NCBI GenBank assembly: GCA_963969595.1
Contig: OZ018409.1
Location: 34,795,282 to 34,859,281 of the forward strand
Reading direction: 5' to 3'
Source of the DNA: Neckera pumila
Taxonomy: Eukaryota > Streptophyta > Bryopsida > Hypnales > Neckeraceae
DNA: 64,000 nucleotides
In this document: in pieces, positions 1 through 10,435 of the stretch
How the letters are laid out: each line of letters opens with the position of its first letter
Position numbering within the stretch: the stretch's first letter is position 1
Notes under the pieces: model-generated
The model's database searches: none
Told to the model about the DNA's origin: nothing
The model's input: the letters and a program-made list of their open reading frames with translations, nothing else
Translations under genes and position numbers: made by a program

Positions 1-227
1 ATTCAAATGCTAAAAACAAAAATTGTATTTGTGGTGAATTTTTTAAGTTATATCTTTAAAATTCATTTTTAAAAAATCTAAAAATAATTCTATAATTTTG
101 ACCATACGGATGCTTTCTACTTTCATGCTTCACATTATTTTCTTTGATGCAAACTTCAAAAAAGTCTTAGAACTTATATTTTATAACACATTTGTATTTT
201 GTCCAAATCCCTTGGGCTTTTAGGGAT
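1..227 (+). mobile_element. Left-truncated copy of the CCCTAAAGGACC TIR family
   Basis: The stretch ends in TTTTAGGGAT followed by TA, the same right terminus seen on the other family members (for example at 4.8 kb and 39.0 kb). Its first bases (ATTCAAATGCTAA) resemble the conserved 3' portion of the family (CAATTCAAATGCTAATATC). No coding capacity. The left part lies outside the window. Confidence 0.4.
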
Positions 228-655
228 TAAAAGAACAACATGATGTCACATTTGACGTTCATGTGATTGAATGCACTATTTGACATGATGTTAATACGGA
301 CAATCTTATGTTTTCTAGATAATGCAGTGGTGCATTCTATAATGTTTAATACAATATGTCATACACAATACATAGTACACAATATACCTGTCGCAACTAG
401 AATTTTTGTTTTTTTTCTTGCTTACCTAAAGGTTGGAACGGAAACTAGTAATTAGGATCCGGATCCTATTAAGAGGCAGAAGAAGACTGAAGATAAACAA
501 AGCTAATGCAGGAAGGGGTAAACTAGATCTGATCCGATCAGAGTATTAGTACTCAGGAGTGGAATTATATCCGGAACTTATCTCGAATCGGATTAGGGTT
601 GAACCGGATTGCTAAGGACCGGATTGGAAGCGGTCATGATGACCAGTCTGGGTCC

Positions 656-700
656 TGGGACTATATAAAGGCTGGTTATTCCCAGTTTCACTCCTTTATT
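656..700 (+). promoter_or_regulatory. TATA-box region of the element relic
   Basis: The motif CTATATAAAGGC lies about 500 bp upstream of the element's ORF and just before a pyrimidine-rich start-like stretch (TTCACTCCTTTATTT). This matches a plant polymerase II core promoter of a transposon. There is no direct evidence of transcription. Confidence 0.4.
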
Positions 701-1166
701 TTTCTTGATGTCTGGAGCTGACTTTGAGCGCTTTTACGCCTACGTCTCTGCCAAAGCTGTTGTGTGCGTGAGAACTTAAGTGAGTGCGTGAGAGTGCGTA
801 AGAGGTTGAGATTGTGTGTGCTGCAGGTTTTGTTTTGTTTTCCGATTGAAATCGGACGAGAGAAAGTGAGGAACGAGACGTGCAGCTAGGAGAGGGTGAA
901 GTAGAGTAGGAAAGGATCTGGCTAGTTAAGCCTATGTCCATACCTCTGCTTCACAAAAGTAAACCAAGAGAGCCTAGTTCCTCCACAACCAAGGTTAAGC
1001 TCTAGAAGGTAGTTCCAATCATCCCCTTTGAGGAATCAGCAAGAACCCAGCTCATGGGGGACTTCAGCACGATGGGTTGTTTAAGATTGATGGACAAACC
1101 TTGGGGATTTAGAGAGGAGTAGATGGTGAGAGAGATACTGGAAAAAATGTCAAATTAGTTCAACAA

Positions 1167-2072
1167 CACCATCCGGGGGCGTCCAACCAAATGGACGGAA
1201 GAGAGGTGGAGAGAGGTCTATAACTTCCGGTTAGGTGGTTTAGGAATGGCAGGACAGAAGGATGAATTCATCCACGAGAAGTTTTGGGGAATAGCGAGCC
1301 CGAAGGACGGATACGCGGTCGAGGATTGTAAAGACAACTAATATTGCCGCATTCTCTAGTTCTTGATTTTGATTGTCCACCCGGAGAAGCCAACGAGGGT
1401 GACAATGACCATCGGCAACATTGTTTTCAGAGCCCTAAGTGGGGACCAGAAAGTAGACTGGGCCCGGATCTTTTCTGATCTGGTGTCCCAGATCGTTACT
1501 AGAGTTGGAAGAAGTAAGACCACTCCCTTGTGTCCCTACCTCTTTCACCTCTATCAGCGCAACCAATTCCTCACTAAGACAAAGAAAAAAACATGGAGGA
1601 CTCAGGAAACTGTCTTGAAGTATGGGGAGTCGGGTTTGAATGAGGAACCCGAGGAGGAATCCGGATCCGAATCAGAGACAAAAGAAGAAGATGAAGAGGA
1701 GCACCTCAGGCGGAAGAAGCGACTGAAGACGCCTCCTTCTCGTAGGAGAGGAACACCTCCTGCCGACCAGTCTACTCCGGACACGGGACCGGAAGAAGAG
1801 AAGGCGGAATCGGAGGAATCGGATCCCAAAGATCCATTTAATAAGTTGATCACCATCCTCTGCGGCATATGAGCAGATTGGGAGATCAAGAAGAGGACCT
1901 TCACCAGGATCGGAAAGCTGGTGGATGCGCCCGTGGACAGTAAGCTGCCAGTGAAGGTAGCGCTATGCATCACCAATCCGGTCGAGTATCGGAAGCAGGA
2001 AGCAGAGACTCGCCAACTTCAGGAGGAGGTCGACGCGTTGAAGGCAGAGATGTTCGCCTTCAAGGAAGACTA
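1167..2072 (+). pseudogene. Broken transposon ORF with acidic/basic low-complexity linker
   Basis: One reading frame runs from about 1167 to a TAG near 2072, interrupted by stops near 1340, 1357 and 1870. The N-terminal part (motifs EERWREVYNFRLGG, DEFIHEKFWGI and HPEKPTRVTMTIGN) is globular-looking. It is followed by TPLCPYLFHLYQRN, then a highly charged linker rich in Glu, Ser, Lys and Arg, then a heptad-like segment (EAETRQLQEEVDALKAE) that could be a short coiled coil. I do not recognise a catalytic domain. The organisation suggests a gag-like or accessory transposon protein. The in-frame stops mean it is no longer functional as one protein. The longest uninterrupted piece is 1363-1872. 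Confidence 0.5.
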
Positions 2073-3120
2073 GCTGCCATTTAAGAGATGGCGGAAGTAA
2101 CGCGGAAGATAGCAGAGACGGTGAAGGACATTCTCAAAGAACCTGGATCCGCCTCCGTCAAGGCCAAACTATTTGACAAGGGAGTACACGAGGAGAAAAA
2201 AGTATCCGATTCCCGGATAGTTTGAATCTTGACCGATTTTACTGAGCGGGTGGAAATGGCAATGGTGACGGCATGCGAGGCAGCATACTTAGTGTTCTTG
2301 TTTTTGATCTTATGTGCACGTGAGTGGATAGTAAAAGAGTTGGGAGTGAATTTCAGTTCTTTAGCACTTCTAAGGTTTAGGTTTCTGGGCGAGAAAGCCG
2401 TGTTGGACGAGAAAGCCGTTGTTAGGCTAGACGGATAGGGAGAGATTCCTTAGTTGCTAGAACTCCTGGGTGGGAAATCCGGTTGAGTGTCCGATCTCCT
2501 GAGAGATCTCGCTGCCCTAGTTGGTAAATGGAAGAGCTTTAGTTGATGTTGGAACGGATGGATATACTTGTAACTACCTAATTTTGTACGGAAGGAACTT
2601 GGCGTCAAGGTCGTTGTTGTATGAGAGGATCGTATGGAGGGTCTTTGTGTGATCTGTGATCCGGAGAGTTCTCTGGATTGCCGTGAAGGACCAAACCGGA
2701 TCCAGATTAGTGTAGGAAATAAGAGGATTAGGAAAGTGGGTCTTCAGCCACTATAAGTCACGAAAGGAGTGGCGGGCTTGCTACTCTCAAAAGCAAGCGG
2801 CGAATCCTCTGATGGTGAAACAGAGGTAAAACTAAACCGGATGAGAGTGAGAGTGTATATGAGTTGATCAGACCGGATCGAATAGTTGGACGGATTGGAA
2901 AAGGAGAGAAGGGTCTGATCGTAGTTTTTGGTGTTGTTGTGTTTCCGGTTTAAGAGTTAGGACCGGAAAGTGAAATATGAATATTGACTAAGCTTAGATA
3001 CTTATAAGGTTAGATACATCACAGGATCTCGCGGGTTTGATCTTTAGAGTCACTTTGTTATGCTTTAGAGTGGTTTTTGGGAGTATAACTGGAAAATTGC
3101 TTGCCTTGTGCTACAACAAT

Positions 3121-3288
3121 ACCATATAAAATACTTCATATAAAATATGCCATAAATAATATGCCAAATATAATACGCCATATAAAATAGCCCATACATA
3201 ATACGCCATACATAACACGCCATATAAAATATAACATACATAATATGCCATACGAAATATGCCATATATAATATGCCATACAAAATAC
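3121..3288. repeat. 14-bp tandem repeat, 12 copies
   Basis: Twelve consecutive 14-bp units with consensus GCCATAYAWAATAY can be laid out without gaps from 3121 to 3288 (for example GCCATACATAATAC and GCCATATAAAATAT). Units differ mostly by single substitutions. Because 14 is not a multiple of 3 and the unit has no stop on the minus strand, all three minus frames stay open across it. This creates Tyr/Met/Ile/Trp-rich spurious ORFs. Confidence 0.9.
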
Positions 3289-3599
3289 AATATATTTGGC
3301 CACCTTCTCACAGGGCTTTAAAAGCCACTTGATGTGAGTATGTAAAGAGGAGAAGACAAGCTTTTTATATAAGTAGGGTGGTAGGAGGGAAGAAAAACCA
3401 TATGGGATATGTAAAATGCAAGAATTACAATTTTGTGAAGGTAGCACACAGATGTCCGATAAGACGTCAAGAAGATAGAGTGGCGTTGTCCACTTCTATG
3501 TTTTCTCCAGGAATCCCAGTGTCTTCCAAATATTCATTGGGAGACAAAGGTAGTGGTGTCCAATGTTGATCGTGACATGCGCTTGACATCACTGCCGTG

Positions 3600-3790
3600 T
3601 TTAAGTTTGTTCCTAATTATGTCTCTCAAAACATCTTGAAGTCTCTGTAGACATCTCTAGAGACGTCCTAGTGTCTCTAACTACGTCTCTAAGTTGTAAT
3701 GTCTTAGGTTACATCTCCGAAGATGTTTGACATCTTAGACTACATCTTCAAAAACGTGTTGATGTCTCCATCAACGTCTTCAAAAAAACA
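3600..3790. repeat. Degenerate ACGTCTC/ACATCTC repeat
   Basis: Motifs of the form A-C-[G/A]-T-C-T-C recur about every 15-25 bases (ACATCTTGAAGTCTCTGTAGACATCTC, then AGACGTCC, CTACGTCTC, TTACATCTCC, CTACATCTTC, CAACGTCTTC), with interspersed GATGTCTC-like complements. It looks like an old, much-mutated tandem or foldback array. No coding function is seen. Confidence 0.55.
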
Positions 3791-4295
3791 TAAAATATTC
3801 AAAGTACTACATCCATATGCTGACGTGGCATGCCATGCCAACATTATACAATGCCACGCCAATCAATTTTTGCGTAGCATGCCACATCAAATGCCACATC
3901 ATTCTTTTTTTTTCCCAAAGCCTGCCCTATGGCTGCCCACCCCCTTTTTTTAACCCCGGACAAAACTTCTACAATAGACCAAATAAATTCTTTTTATTTA
4001 TCTGAGGTCAAAATGGGTCAACTTGCTGACATGGCAATTCATGTTGTTTTGGATGCTTCAAAAATCATAGAATGTCTCTGTTTGATGTCAAATAAAAAGT
4101 CACTGTTATTGACAGCATGCACTTGTTTTTGTTTTCAATGAAATCCTATCTCGTCATTCCTAATGTCTACGGAAATCAACATTTATGTGGCATTTGTGAA
4201 CTTGACATTTGGATGTTCTGTCGGACACATTCTATTCAGGACTGAACATTGCGTGTTTTTGCTTTGACATCCCAAAAAACACAGGTTTCTTATAC

Positions 4296-4828
4296 TGGAT
4301 TTAAAGTACAAAATTGTTAAGAACTTAGACATGAATTGAAAACTGCCAATCCCAAAAGTTGTGATGTTGTAATAAACAATTTACACCTAGCGTCTTTATT
4401 TATTTTCAAAATTTTTGAAAATTGAATTAAATAAAAGAACTCTAAGTTTATTTTCGAGTAAAGATTCTATAACTACCCTCAAACTAAGAATCCTCATAAC
4501 TTTCATCTTAATCAAAATGGAATGATTCAAAACTTCCTACGTATATATAAATCTAAAGAACCAATTTCAAATTTTTATCTTTTTTACAAGTGATTTTTAA
4601 AGAATTTTTCTGAGCTGCCCGGGCTGCCTGTCGACCAATGAAAATTATATATCATACAATAACTTTTTAACCATGTAATCAAAAGTTATGAAAATTGTTG
4701 GAACTTAAAGCTACTCTTTGGGCATATCTTTTTAAGAATTTCAAAGAAAAATAAATAAAAACCTTGTTTGTAGTGAGCTGCTCAAAATTGCTATGTTGTC
4801 AAAAAATGGTGTTTGGTCCTTTAGGGAT
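4296..4828 (-). mobile_element. TIR-family copy, reverse orientation, partial
   Basis: The right end reads TTTGGTCCTTTAGGGAT followed by TA, the complement of the family's 5' terminus. Internal blocks (GCCAATCCCAAAAG, AAACAATTTACACC, and AATCAAAATGGAATGATTCAAA reading inwards) align by eye with the complement of the full copy at 18.85 kb. The portion left of about 4296 is missing. No ORF of note. Confidence 0.6.
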
Positions 4829-5003
4829 TAAAGTTTTTTATACTTTACAATAGAAATGGCAATTTTGAGTGTTTTGGGATGGAAATAAGGCATTGGGATT
4901 GTTGGGGTCAAGATCAAAGATATATTGAATACATACATTTCAAATTAAAAAAATACAAAATTAATTGCATTTTGCTCCTTACACTAAAATAGAAGAGTTT
5001 ATA

Positions 5004-5208
5004 CACTACAAGAGAAAAGGATGTTTTAAATATAGTCCTAGCAGTATAGTCTTCTAAGTGACAACCTTTATAAGTAAGGTTTTTAGTAAAATTTTACTAA
5101 AAAGACTGTCTTTTTAGTAAAATTTAGCTAAAAACCTTACTTAAAGGTCGTCACTTAAAAGACTATACTACTAGGACTATACTTAAAACACCCCTTTCTT
5201 CTGTAGTG
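5004..5208. mobile_element. CACTA-type foldback MITE, 205 bp
   Basis: The element starts CACTACAAGAGAAAAGG and ends with the near-complement CCCTTTCTTCTGTAGTG. It is flanked by a 3-bp duplication ATA at 5001-5003 and 5209-5211. CACTA ends with 3-bp duplications are the hallmark of the CACTA (En/Spm) superfamily. Almost the whole element is a palindrome: the left arm through AGTAAAATTTTACTAAAAAGAC pairs with the right arm, so a transcript would form a ~100-bp stem. It is non-coding and non-autonomous. It appears to sit inside older TIR-family sequence. Confidence 0.85.
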
Positions 5209-5587
5209 ATATGATTTTTTTACATAATATTATATAGTGATTTGAAATTTTTCAAGCATATAGTCGACTTGCTTTGAAGAATGAATCCAAAGAATAACAA
5301 CAATTTTGGACATTTTTTCATGCAAATGTGACCCTGTGAAGTGCAATTGCCCTATTTTTCACAGGGCCAAAAAAGAATTTTGTCAATTCAAATGCTAATA
5401 TCTTGCAATCTACATGGTGAAAAATTCTGAAATTTTTTCTACATCTTCTCAAACTAGCTTATTATAAGATCCTATGGTTATATGTATCCAAATATGTTAT
5501 TTAAAAAACAATTTGGTACATGTACTAGAAATGGCAATTTTGGAGCATTTTTGGTGAAAATTAACATAGTCCCTGACCTTTAGGGGT
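5209..5587 (+). mobile_element. TIR-family copy, 3' portion
   Basis: Blocks such as GACTTGCTTTGAAGAATGAA, CAATTCAAATGCTAATATC and TTTTGGAGCATTTTTGGTGA, and the terminus CTTTAGGGGT followed by TA at 5588, match the right half of the full copies at 18.85 and 39.15 kb. The left half is absent or scrambled by the inserted CACTA-type MITE. Confidence 0.65.
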
Positions 5588-6154
5588 TAATTTTGCATTA
5601 ATGCAAAAATAGAAGGCAATTATGTTTGCATATAAAAAAGAACTCATGGCTAGAAAGAGACCAATTCTGTTTATGATTGTTATTCACAATATTTTTGTGA
5701 ATAGAAAGAGCCTTAGAGTTTTTACTTTATATTTGTGTGGTTTGTTCCAAAATAGACTTGATATTTGTTTGTTTTTTGTTGTAATTTAGTGGAAAATTTA
5801 TTTAGAAGAATATTAGAATAGAGGTTGTTATTCATTTTTATTAAAGTCTAATTTTAAATGCAGAAAATACTTTTAAGAAAAAATACACTTTTGACTTTTC
5901 TATCAATTTTGTTTTTGGAAGGGATCCAATGGAAAAAAAACTTATAGTGTTAATCTTTTAATCCCTTATATAAGGACTAGGTGCTAAAATTTTGAACAAT
6001 GGATGAATGCAAATACATCCCGATCACATAAAAATGCATAGTTTGTTATCCATCAATTTTTTTGAAGATTCTTGTATTAGTTCTTTATCATTTGTACAAT
6101 ATCAAATCTAAAGACTTTGCTTTAGAAATCTTCTATAATTCAAAAGGGACTAGT

Positions 6155-6290
6155 CACTACAAGAGAAAGGAGTATTTTAAGTATAGTCCTAGTAGTATTG
6201 TATTTTAAATCATGAAGTTTAAGTAAGTTTTTTAGTACAATTTTACTAGAAAGACAGTCTTTTTAGTAAAATTTTTGACTTCAAATTTTA
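6155..6290. mobile_element. Truncated second copy of the CACTA-type MITE
   Basis: It begins CACTACAAGAGAAAGGAGTATTTTAAG and repeats TATAGTCCTAGTAGTAT and the central ACTAGAAAGACAGTCTTTTTAGT of the 5004-5208 copy. The right arm is lost after about 6290, where sequence similar to another TIR element begins. Confidence 0.7.
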
Positions 6291-6453
6291 CTAAAAATAT
6301 TGGTCTATAAACTAATTGATCTAATTGTATGGATATAAGTTATGATTTTACAATTGTTGTTTAAGAGTCTCATTAAATTGTGATTCTAAATTTAATTTTA
6401 TAAAACATCTTCACATTTTTTGGAAATTTGGACTATCCCAGTCTTTAAGGGGT
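6291..6453 (+). mobile_element. Fragment of a TIR subfamily, 3' end
   Basis: The blocks AATATTGGTCTATAAACTAATTGATC, TTGTATGGATATAAG, CATCTTCACA and GGAAATTTGGACTAT recur at 53.54-53.71 kb. The end GTCTTTAAGGGGTT resembles the family terminus GTCCTTTAGGGGTT. Only the 3' part is present. Confidence 0.45.
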
Positions 6454-6639
6454 TGAGCGCATAATTATATTAATGGCTCTTATGCACATAGGAATTTGGC
6501 ATAAACTTCTTAGTACACATTCATTTTAAAAATTTGAAGAGATTTTTTTTGAAATAAGCTAAATTGACAATAATATTATATATCTTTTTTTGAACCTCAT
6601 ATTTTAATAAGATGACAATGTTAATTATATTTGGCGCAT

Positions 6640-7343
6640 ACACAAAGATTGAAAGCCTTAGAAGGAATAAAAAAGGAGATTGAGCCAATCTATCCAATTG
6701 ACGGCCAATTACTTTGCTCAATGTCTCATATAAAGTTTTCGCAAAAACAATTCAATCGAGACTATAGACCTTACTTCAAGAGGTCATTAGTCCAGACTAG
6801 TCTGCCTTTTTGTCGCTCAGGTATATATTGGATAACATGTTACTACAATACAAAACTATCCAATGGGCCAAAGATTCACATCATGATCTTATATTCCTAA
6901 AAATTGACTTTACAAAGATGTATGATACAGTCTCATGGAATTTCTTTTTTGGCGTTATGAAGAAGATAGGCATCCCTAATGCCTTCACCTACATTGTCTA
7001 AAGTTACCTCAAGAGTCCAGGTCTCTAGGATGCATCAACATCTGTCTTTATTAATGGTAAAATCCCAAAATCATTTGACATCCAACGTGGAGTACACCAA
7101 GGGTGTCTTTTGGCTCCCTACTTGTTTCTATTGGTTGGAGAAGCCTTCAACATGGCTGCCAAGGAAAATCAGCATTTAGGTAAAATACAAGGCATCCAAC
7201 TACCTGAGTCAGAGGATTGTCAACTCCTTTCTCAGTACGCAGACAATAATGGAGGTACCATTGTAGGCCAAGAAACCTTCTTGAAGAATACAGTGGATCT
7301 AGATCATTCACTGTTTTGGCTCTTCATCAGGTCTGGTTATTAA
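6640..7343 (+). pseudogene. LINE reverse transcriptase domain, degenerate
   Basis: Known family role: target-primed reverse transcription by the ORF2 protein of plant LINEs. Frames at 6631-6900, 6810-7001, 6979-7179 and 7110-7343 each carry consecutive pieces of one RT domain. The aspartate of the first catalytic motif is kept (KIDFTKMYD). The second catalytic motif, normally Y/F-A-D-D, reads YADN here, so the final catalytic Asp is replaced. Together with at least three frameshifts, this makes an inactive enzyme almost certain. The N-terminal endonuclease domain is missing. Confidence 0.8.
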
Positions 7344-8562
7344 CTGGACCAAAAGTAAAAGATATTGGTTTTCAGACATCTTCCCCCCGGATTGGCTCAA
7401 TGATTTTGGGATCACTTGGGCCCCTCCTCATTTTTTGACTAAGCTATTAGGAGCCCCTTTTGGTATTTCACTAAAGACTAAGGATGTGTACTTGTTTCTA
7501 CAACAAAAGATTACCAAGAAGTAGAAGTATTGGACTAGCCAACGCCTCTCTTTAGCCAAGCGAGCAATTGTAGTAAACGCAATTCTCCTTTCATCAATTT
7601 TTTATTTTGTGACAATTTGGTGCGGTTCTATTCAAGCAATTAGGACAGCCAGAGGTAGTATGCGTAACTATTTGTGGAGTGGCTCCGAACATATGTCTCG
7701 GACCAGGGTCAACTGGGATGATTGTTGCTTACTGAAATCAGCTGGCGGTCTCCAACTACTCAACCCAGAAGTATCTTTCAATGCCTTACTAGCTAAGTGG
7801 ATTTTGTATGCCAAAAGAACCTGGTATTTTGGGACTTAAGAACCTCCTTTGATACCGAATTCATCACATGAAACCACACCCAAAGTCAGGGTTTTGGTTC
7901 TCCTCAGCTGCATGGCTTATAGTACAAAGACCACTAGTGTCCAAAAGGTCAAGAGTATGGAATCATATCTCCTTTGCATGGAAGAAGCTTGTGAAGCACA
8001 TTGACTTAGTTCCACCTAATAATGAATCTGAGGTTCTATCTACTAGCATTTGGTGGTCAACGAGCTTTATAGGTTCTAATTTTAATTCTTGATCTTAAGT
8101 GTGAGTCTTAACTAAGGCAGGTCTTCGGACCATTGGACACTTATGGGATGCCAATGCTAGTGAATTCAAGACATGGAAGACCATCTCAGAGGAGTTTCCA
8201 CTTACTATTATGAAGCACCACCACTGGTTCTTTCTGATCTCTCAGATCCCGCATATCTGACTTCAATTCTTACCTAACCAATCTTGTCTAGCTTCCAAAG
8301 AGATTGGACTAACCTCTACTCTATACCCAATGACACACTTCCAGAGATCACTTGGCTAGTGTCTAAACCCAACCCTATGTTATTCGGTCCTCAAATTCAA
8401 GATATTTCCTTGGAAGGTGACTTTACATGTGCCACCATGGGCATTTACTCTAGACAATTATCTCTCCTTTTGCATGTGACAACTGCCTCGGTCCATATAT
8501 GCATTGTGTAGAGAATTCATGTTGCCCAAGTCAAGAAAGGAAGAAGATGTCCACCCAAGCTC

Positions 8563-9147
8563 TTGTTCTCAAGCCCCATCCATCTCCTGCAGTATGATCC
8601 AGGGCAATGGAAGTGGTTCAATGGCAAAACTCTTATAGAGTATACAACTGCCCTTGGTCGTAAGCTACTTATGATTTCAACTCAGCTGAAGCGTCCCATT
8701 GCAGCAAAATGGCCCACTCTCCTTCCGGATTCCTATGCTCCACAATGGAGAGATATTAAGATCAAAGCCCACCCACAAAAGGAGGCGGATTTTATGTGGT
8801 CAGTCTGGCATAATGTCGTTGCTATTAACTCATGGCGAGCTCAAATTACTCTAGGGATTGATTCAAATTATGTTTGTTGCAATTCTCTTGTCTTAGAGAC
8901 CCCTCTACATAGGTTCTTTGATTGCTTGATATCCCAAGAAATTTGGGATTATGCACTATCGATGATGCATCATATTTGTGGCGCGTCTCCAGTTTTGGAC
9001 CTTCATCAAAGATTGGATGCCATCCAATGTATTTTTGGAACCCCTACTTCTAGATTATTCCATAGAGTTCACACGTTATGGTCTATTGTTTGTGGTGCTA
9101 ACTTATGGCAATGTTGGATTATATGCAACCGTATGGTTTTTGCCTAG
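8563..9147 (+). pseudogene. LINE ORF2 C-terminus with RT zinc-binding domain
   Basis: A 194-codon open stretch carries the plant zf-RVT pattern: FMWSVWHNVVAINSWRAQI, then YVCCNSLVLETPLHRFFDC, then EIWDYALSMMHHIC. In plant LINEs this region follows the thumb domain and precedes the stop. After about 9147 the likely continuation (AWDCWP-like, then DSGRAAALKM) is in a shifted frame. It is a relic of the same element as the upstream RT pieces. Confidence 0.75.
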
Positions 9148-9505
9148 GATTGCTGGCCTACCATCCTTCTCCAAGCAAATCTATGGAGTACTTTTCTTGA
9201 CTCAGGGCGGGCTGCTGCTCTTAAGATGGACCAAGACCTCCAGACGTAGTCCTCAACATTCAGATACGATTTCGACCAAGTTCTCTAGTATTTGGTTAAA
9301 ATCCCCGGTCCTTGCTACTAAAGTTGGTTATTCTTGTTAGGTGGAACAAAGAGGGTCCCCCTCTTTGTTTGCTCACTTTGTTTTTTGTTTTCTTTTGTTG
9401 CTCATCTTCTCTTCATTTGTTCAGCCTCTGGCTTGGCGGTTACTTTTTTTGCTTAATACAATGGTTTCCATTTGTTATCAAAAAGAAAAGTAAAAAAAAA
9501 GACTT

Positions 9506-9978
9506 TGAAGAACTTCTAAATTTCTAACAATTTATTGATCAAATAAAACAATCCATATGAGATGTTGTATTTTTGTTCCCCATTAGCTTTGTTAGAGAAT
9601 GCTCCAAGAAGCTAAAAAAAGCCTTGAAATTAATCATTAAATATTCAACCCTCCACCTATTGGATGATGGGTGTTGTAATATGTGAAATTCATCTAATTA
9701 ATTAATTAATTAATAATATTTATAGAAGAGAATGAATATGTCAATGTTTGAAAGACAAAAGAACATTATACATGAACCAATCATTTGGATATTTCAAAAG
9801 AATTATTATTATTTTTATATTTAAAAAAATCAACTTTATTGACTTTAATTCAAGCATTTAGGAGTTATCCATACCTACTTTACACTAATTTCAAGCCCAT
9901 TAAAATTAACAAATGAGATTATTTAGGTCTTTAAATTGAATGCTAATTTAATTTGCCTTTTGACAACATGGCTACTTA
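9506..9978. other. AT-rich intergenic stretch
   Basis: No gene is seen. A short perfect TTAA run (TAATTAATTAATTAATTAAT) lies near 9695-9714. The TTA at 9976-9978 is the left target-site duplication of the next MITE. Confidence 0.5.
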
Positions 9979-10432
9979 GAGCATCTGTAGTGGTCTTGGC
10001 AAACATGACAATATTGGCACTGTGCTGACTATCAAGTGATTTGGAATAAATATGTGATCCAATACAACCATTATGGGGCCTTCACTTCCACGGCCTCGGT
10101 ATGTAATCCCAAGGAATAGATAAATTCTAAAATGTAAAGGGACTGCAAGTTGGCTCCCAATAGAAATAATCATGATTGTCAACCCTTTTCCACATTGTAA
10201 GCAAGCCAATCAACTCAATTTCCCTTGTTTACATGAAAAGCCTTTTTTTAAATGTAGATTTTTTCCTTTCTTAGTTTTTCAAATGCAGAAAAGTCTATTT
10301 GACATTTGGATTGCCGGCTTTGCATTGGAGCAATTTGTTCTAAAAAAAAGCCTGGCACTATGCGGGCCTTGCGGAATGTCCTCCTATCTGCCAATACAGG
10401 AATTGTTTGCCGAGACAACACTACAGATGTTC
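9979..10432. mobile_element. MITE with GAGCATCTGTAGTG inverted ends, 454 bp
   Basis: The left end GAGCATCTGTAGTGGTCTTG is matched in inverted orientation by the right end, whose complement reads GAACATCTGTAGTGTTGTCT. The similarity continues about 30 bp (both reach GGCAAACA). TTA flanks both sides (9976-9978 and 10433-10435), consistent with the 3-bp TTA duplication of PIF/Harbinger (Tourist-like) MITEs. ORFs inside it on both strands show no known domain. Confidence 0.75.
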
Positions 10433-10435
10433 TTA

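Larger units (their letters stand above)
456..3000 (+). mobile_element. GC-richer transposon relic of unknown class
   Basis: This block is clearly richer in G+C than its surroundings and is loaded with the hexamer CCGGAT and its complement ATCCGG. It has a TATA-box-like site near 662-669, a leader, a broken ORF at about 1167-2072, and a long untranslated tail to about 3 kb. No reverse transcriptase, integrase or recognisable transposase is visible, and I could not find matching long terminal repeats. The broken ORF and the compositional break argue for a mobile element or its internal part. The boundaries are approximate, set where base composition returns to AT-rich. Confidence 0.5.
6631..9505 (+). 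mobile_element. 5'-truncated LINE (non-LTR retrotransposon) relic
   Basis: The relic starts inside a reverse transcriptase domain and runs to an A-rich tail at about 9478-9502 (AAAAAGAAAAGTAAAAAAAAAG). Recognisable pieces in order: RT fingers/palm (YILDNMLLQYK, then LIFLKIDFTKMYDTVSWNFF, then PYLFLLVGEAFNMAA, then QYADNN), thumb/connection (RNYLWSGSEHMSRTRVNWDD), and a reverse-transcriptase zinc-binding region with a C-x2-C-like pair and downstream H. The pieces lie in different frames, so frameshifts and stops are many. A target-site duplication could not be identified with certainty. Confidence 0.85.

Noticed and set aside
3065..3447. Three overlapping hydrophobic minus-strand ORFs
   Set aside because: All come from translating the 14-bp tandem repeat in three frames.
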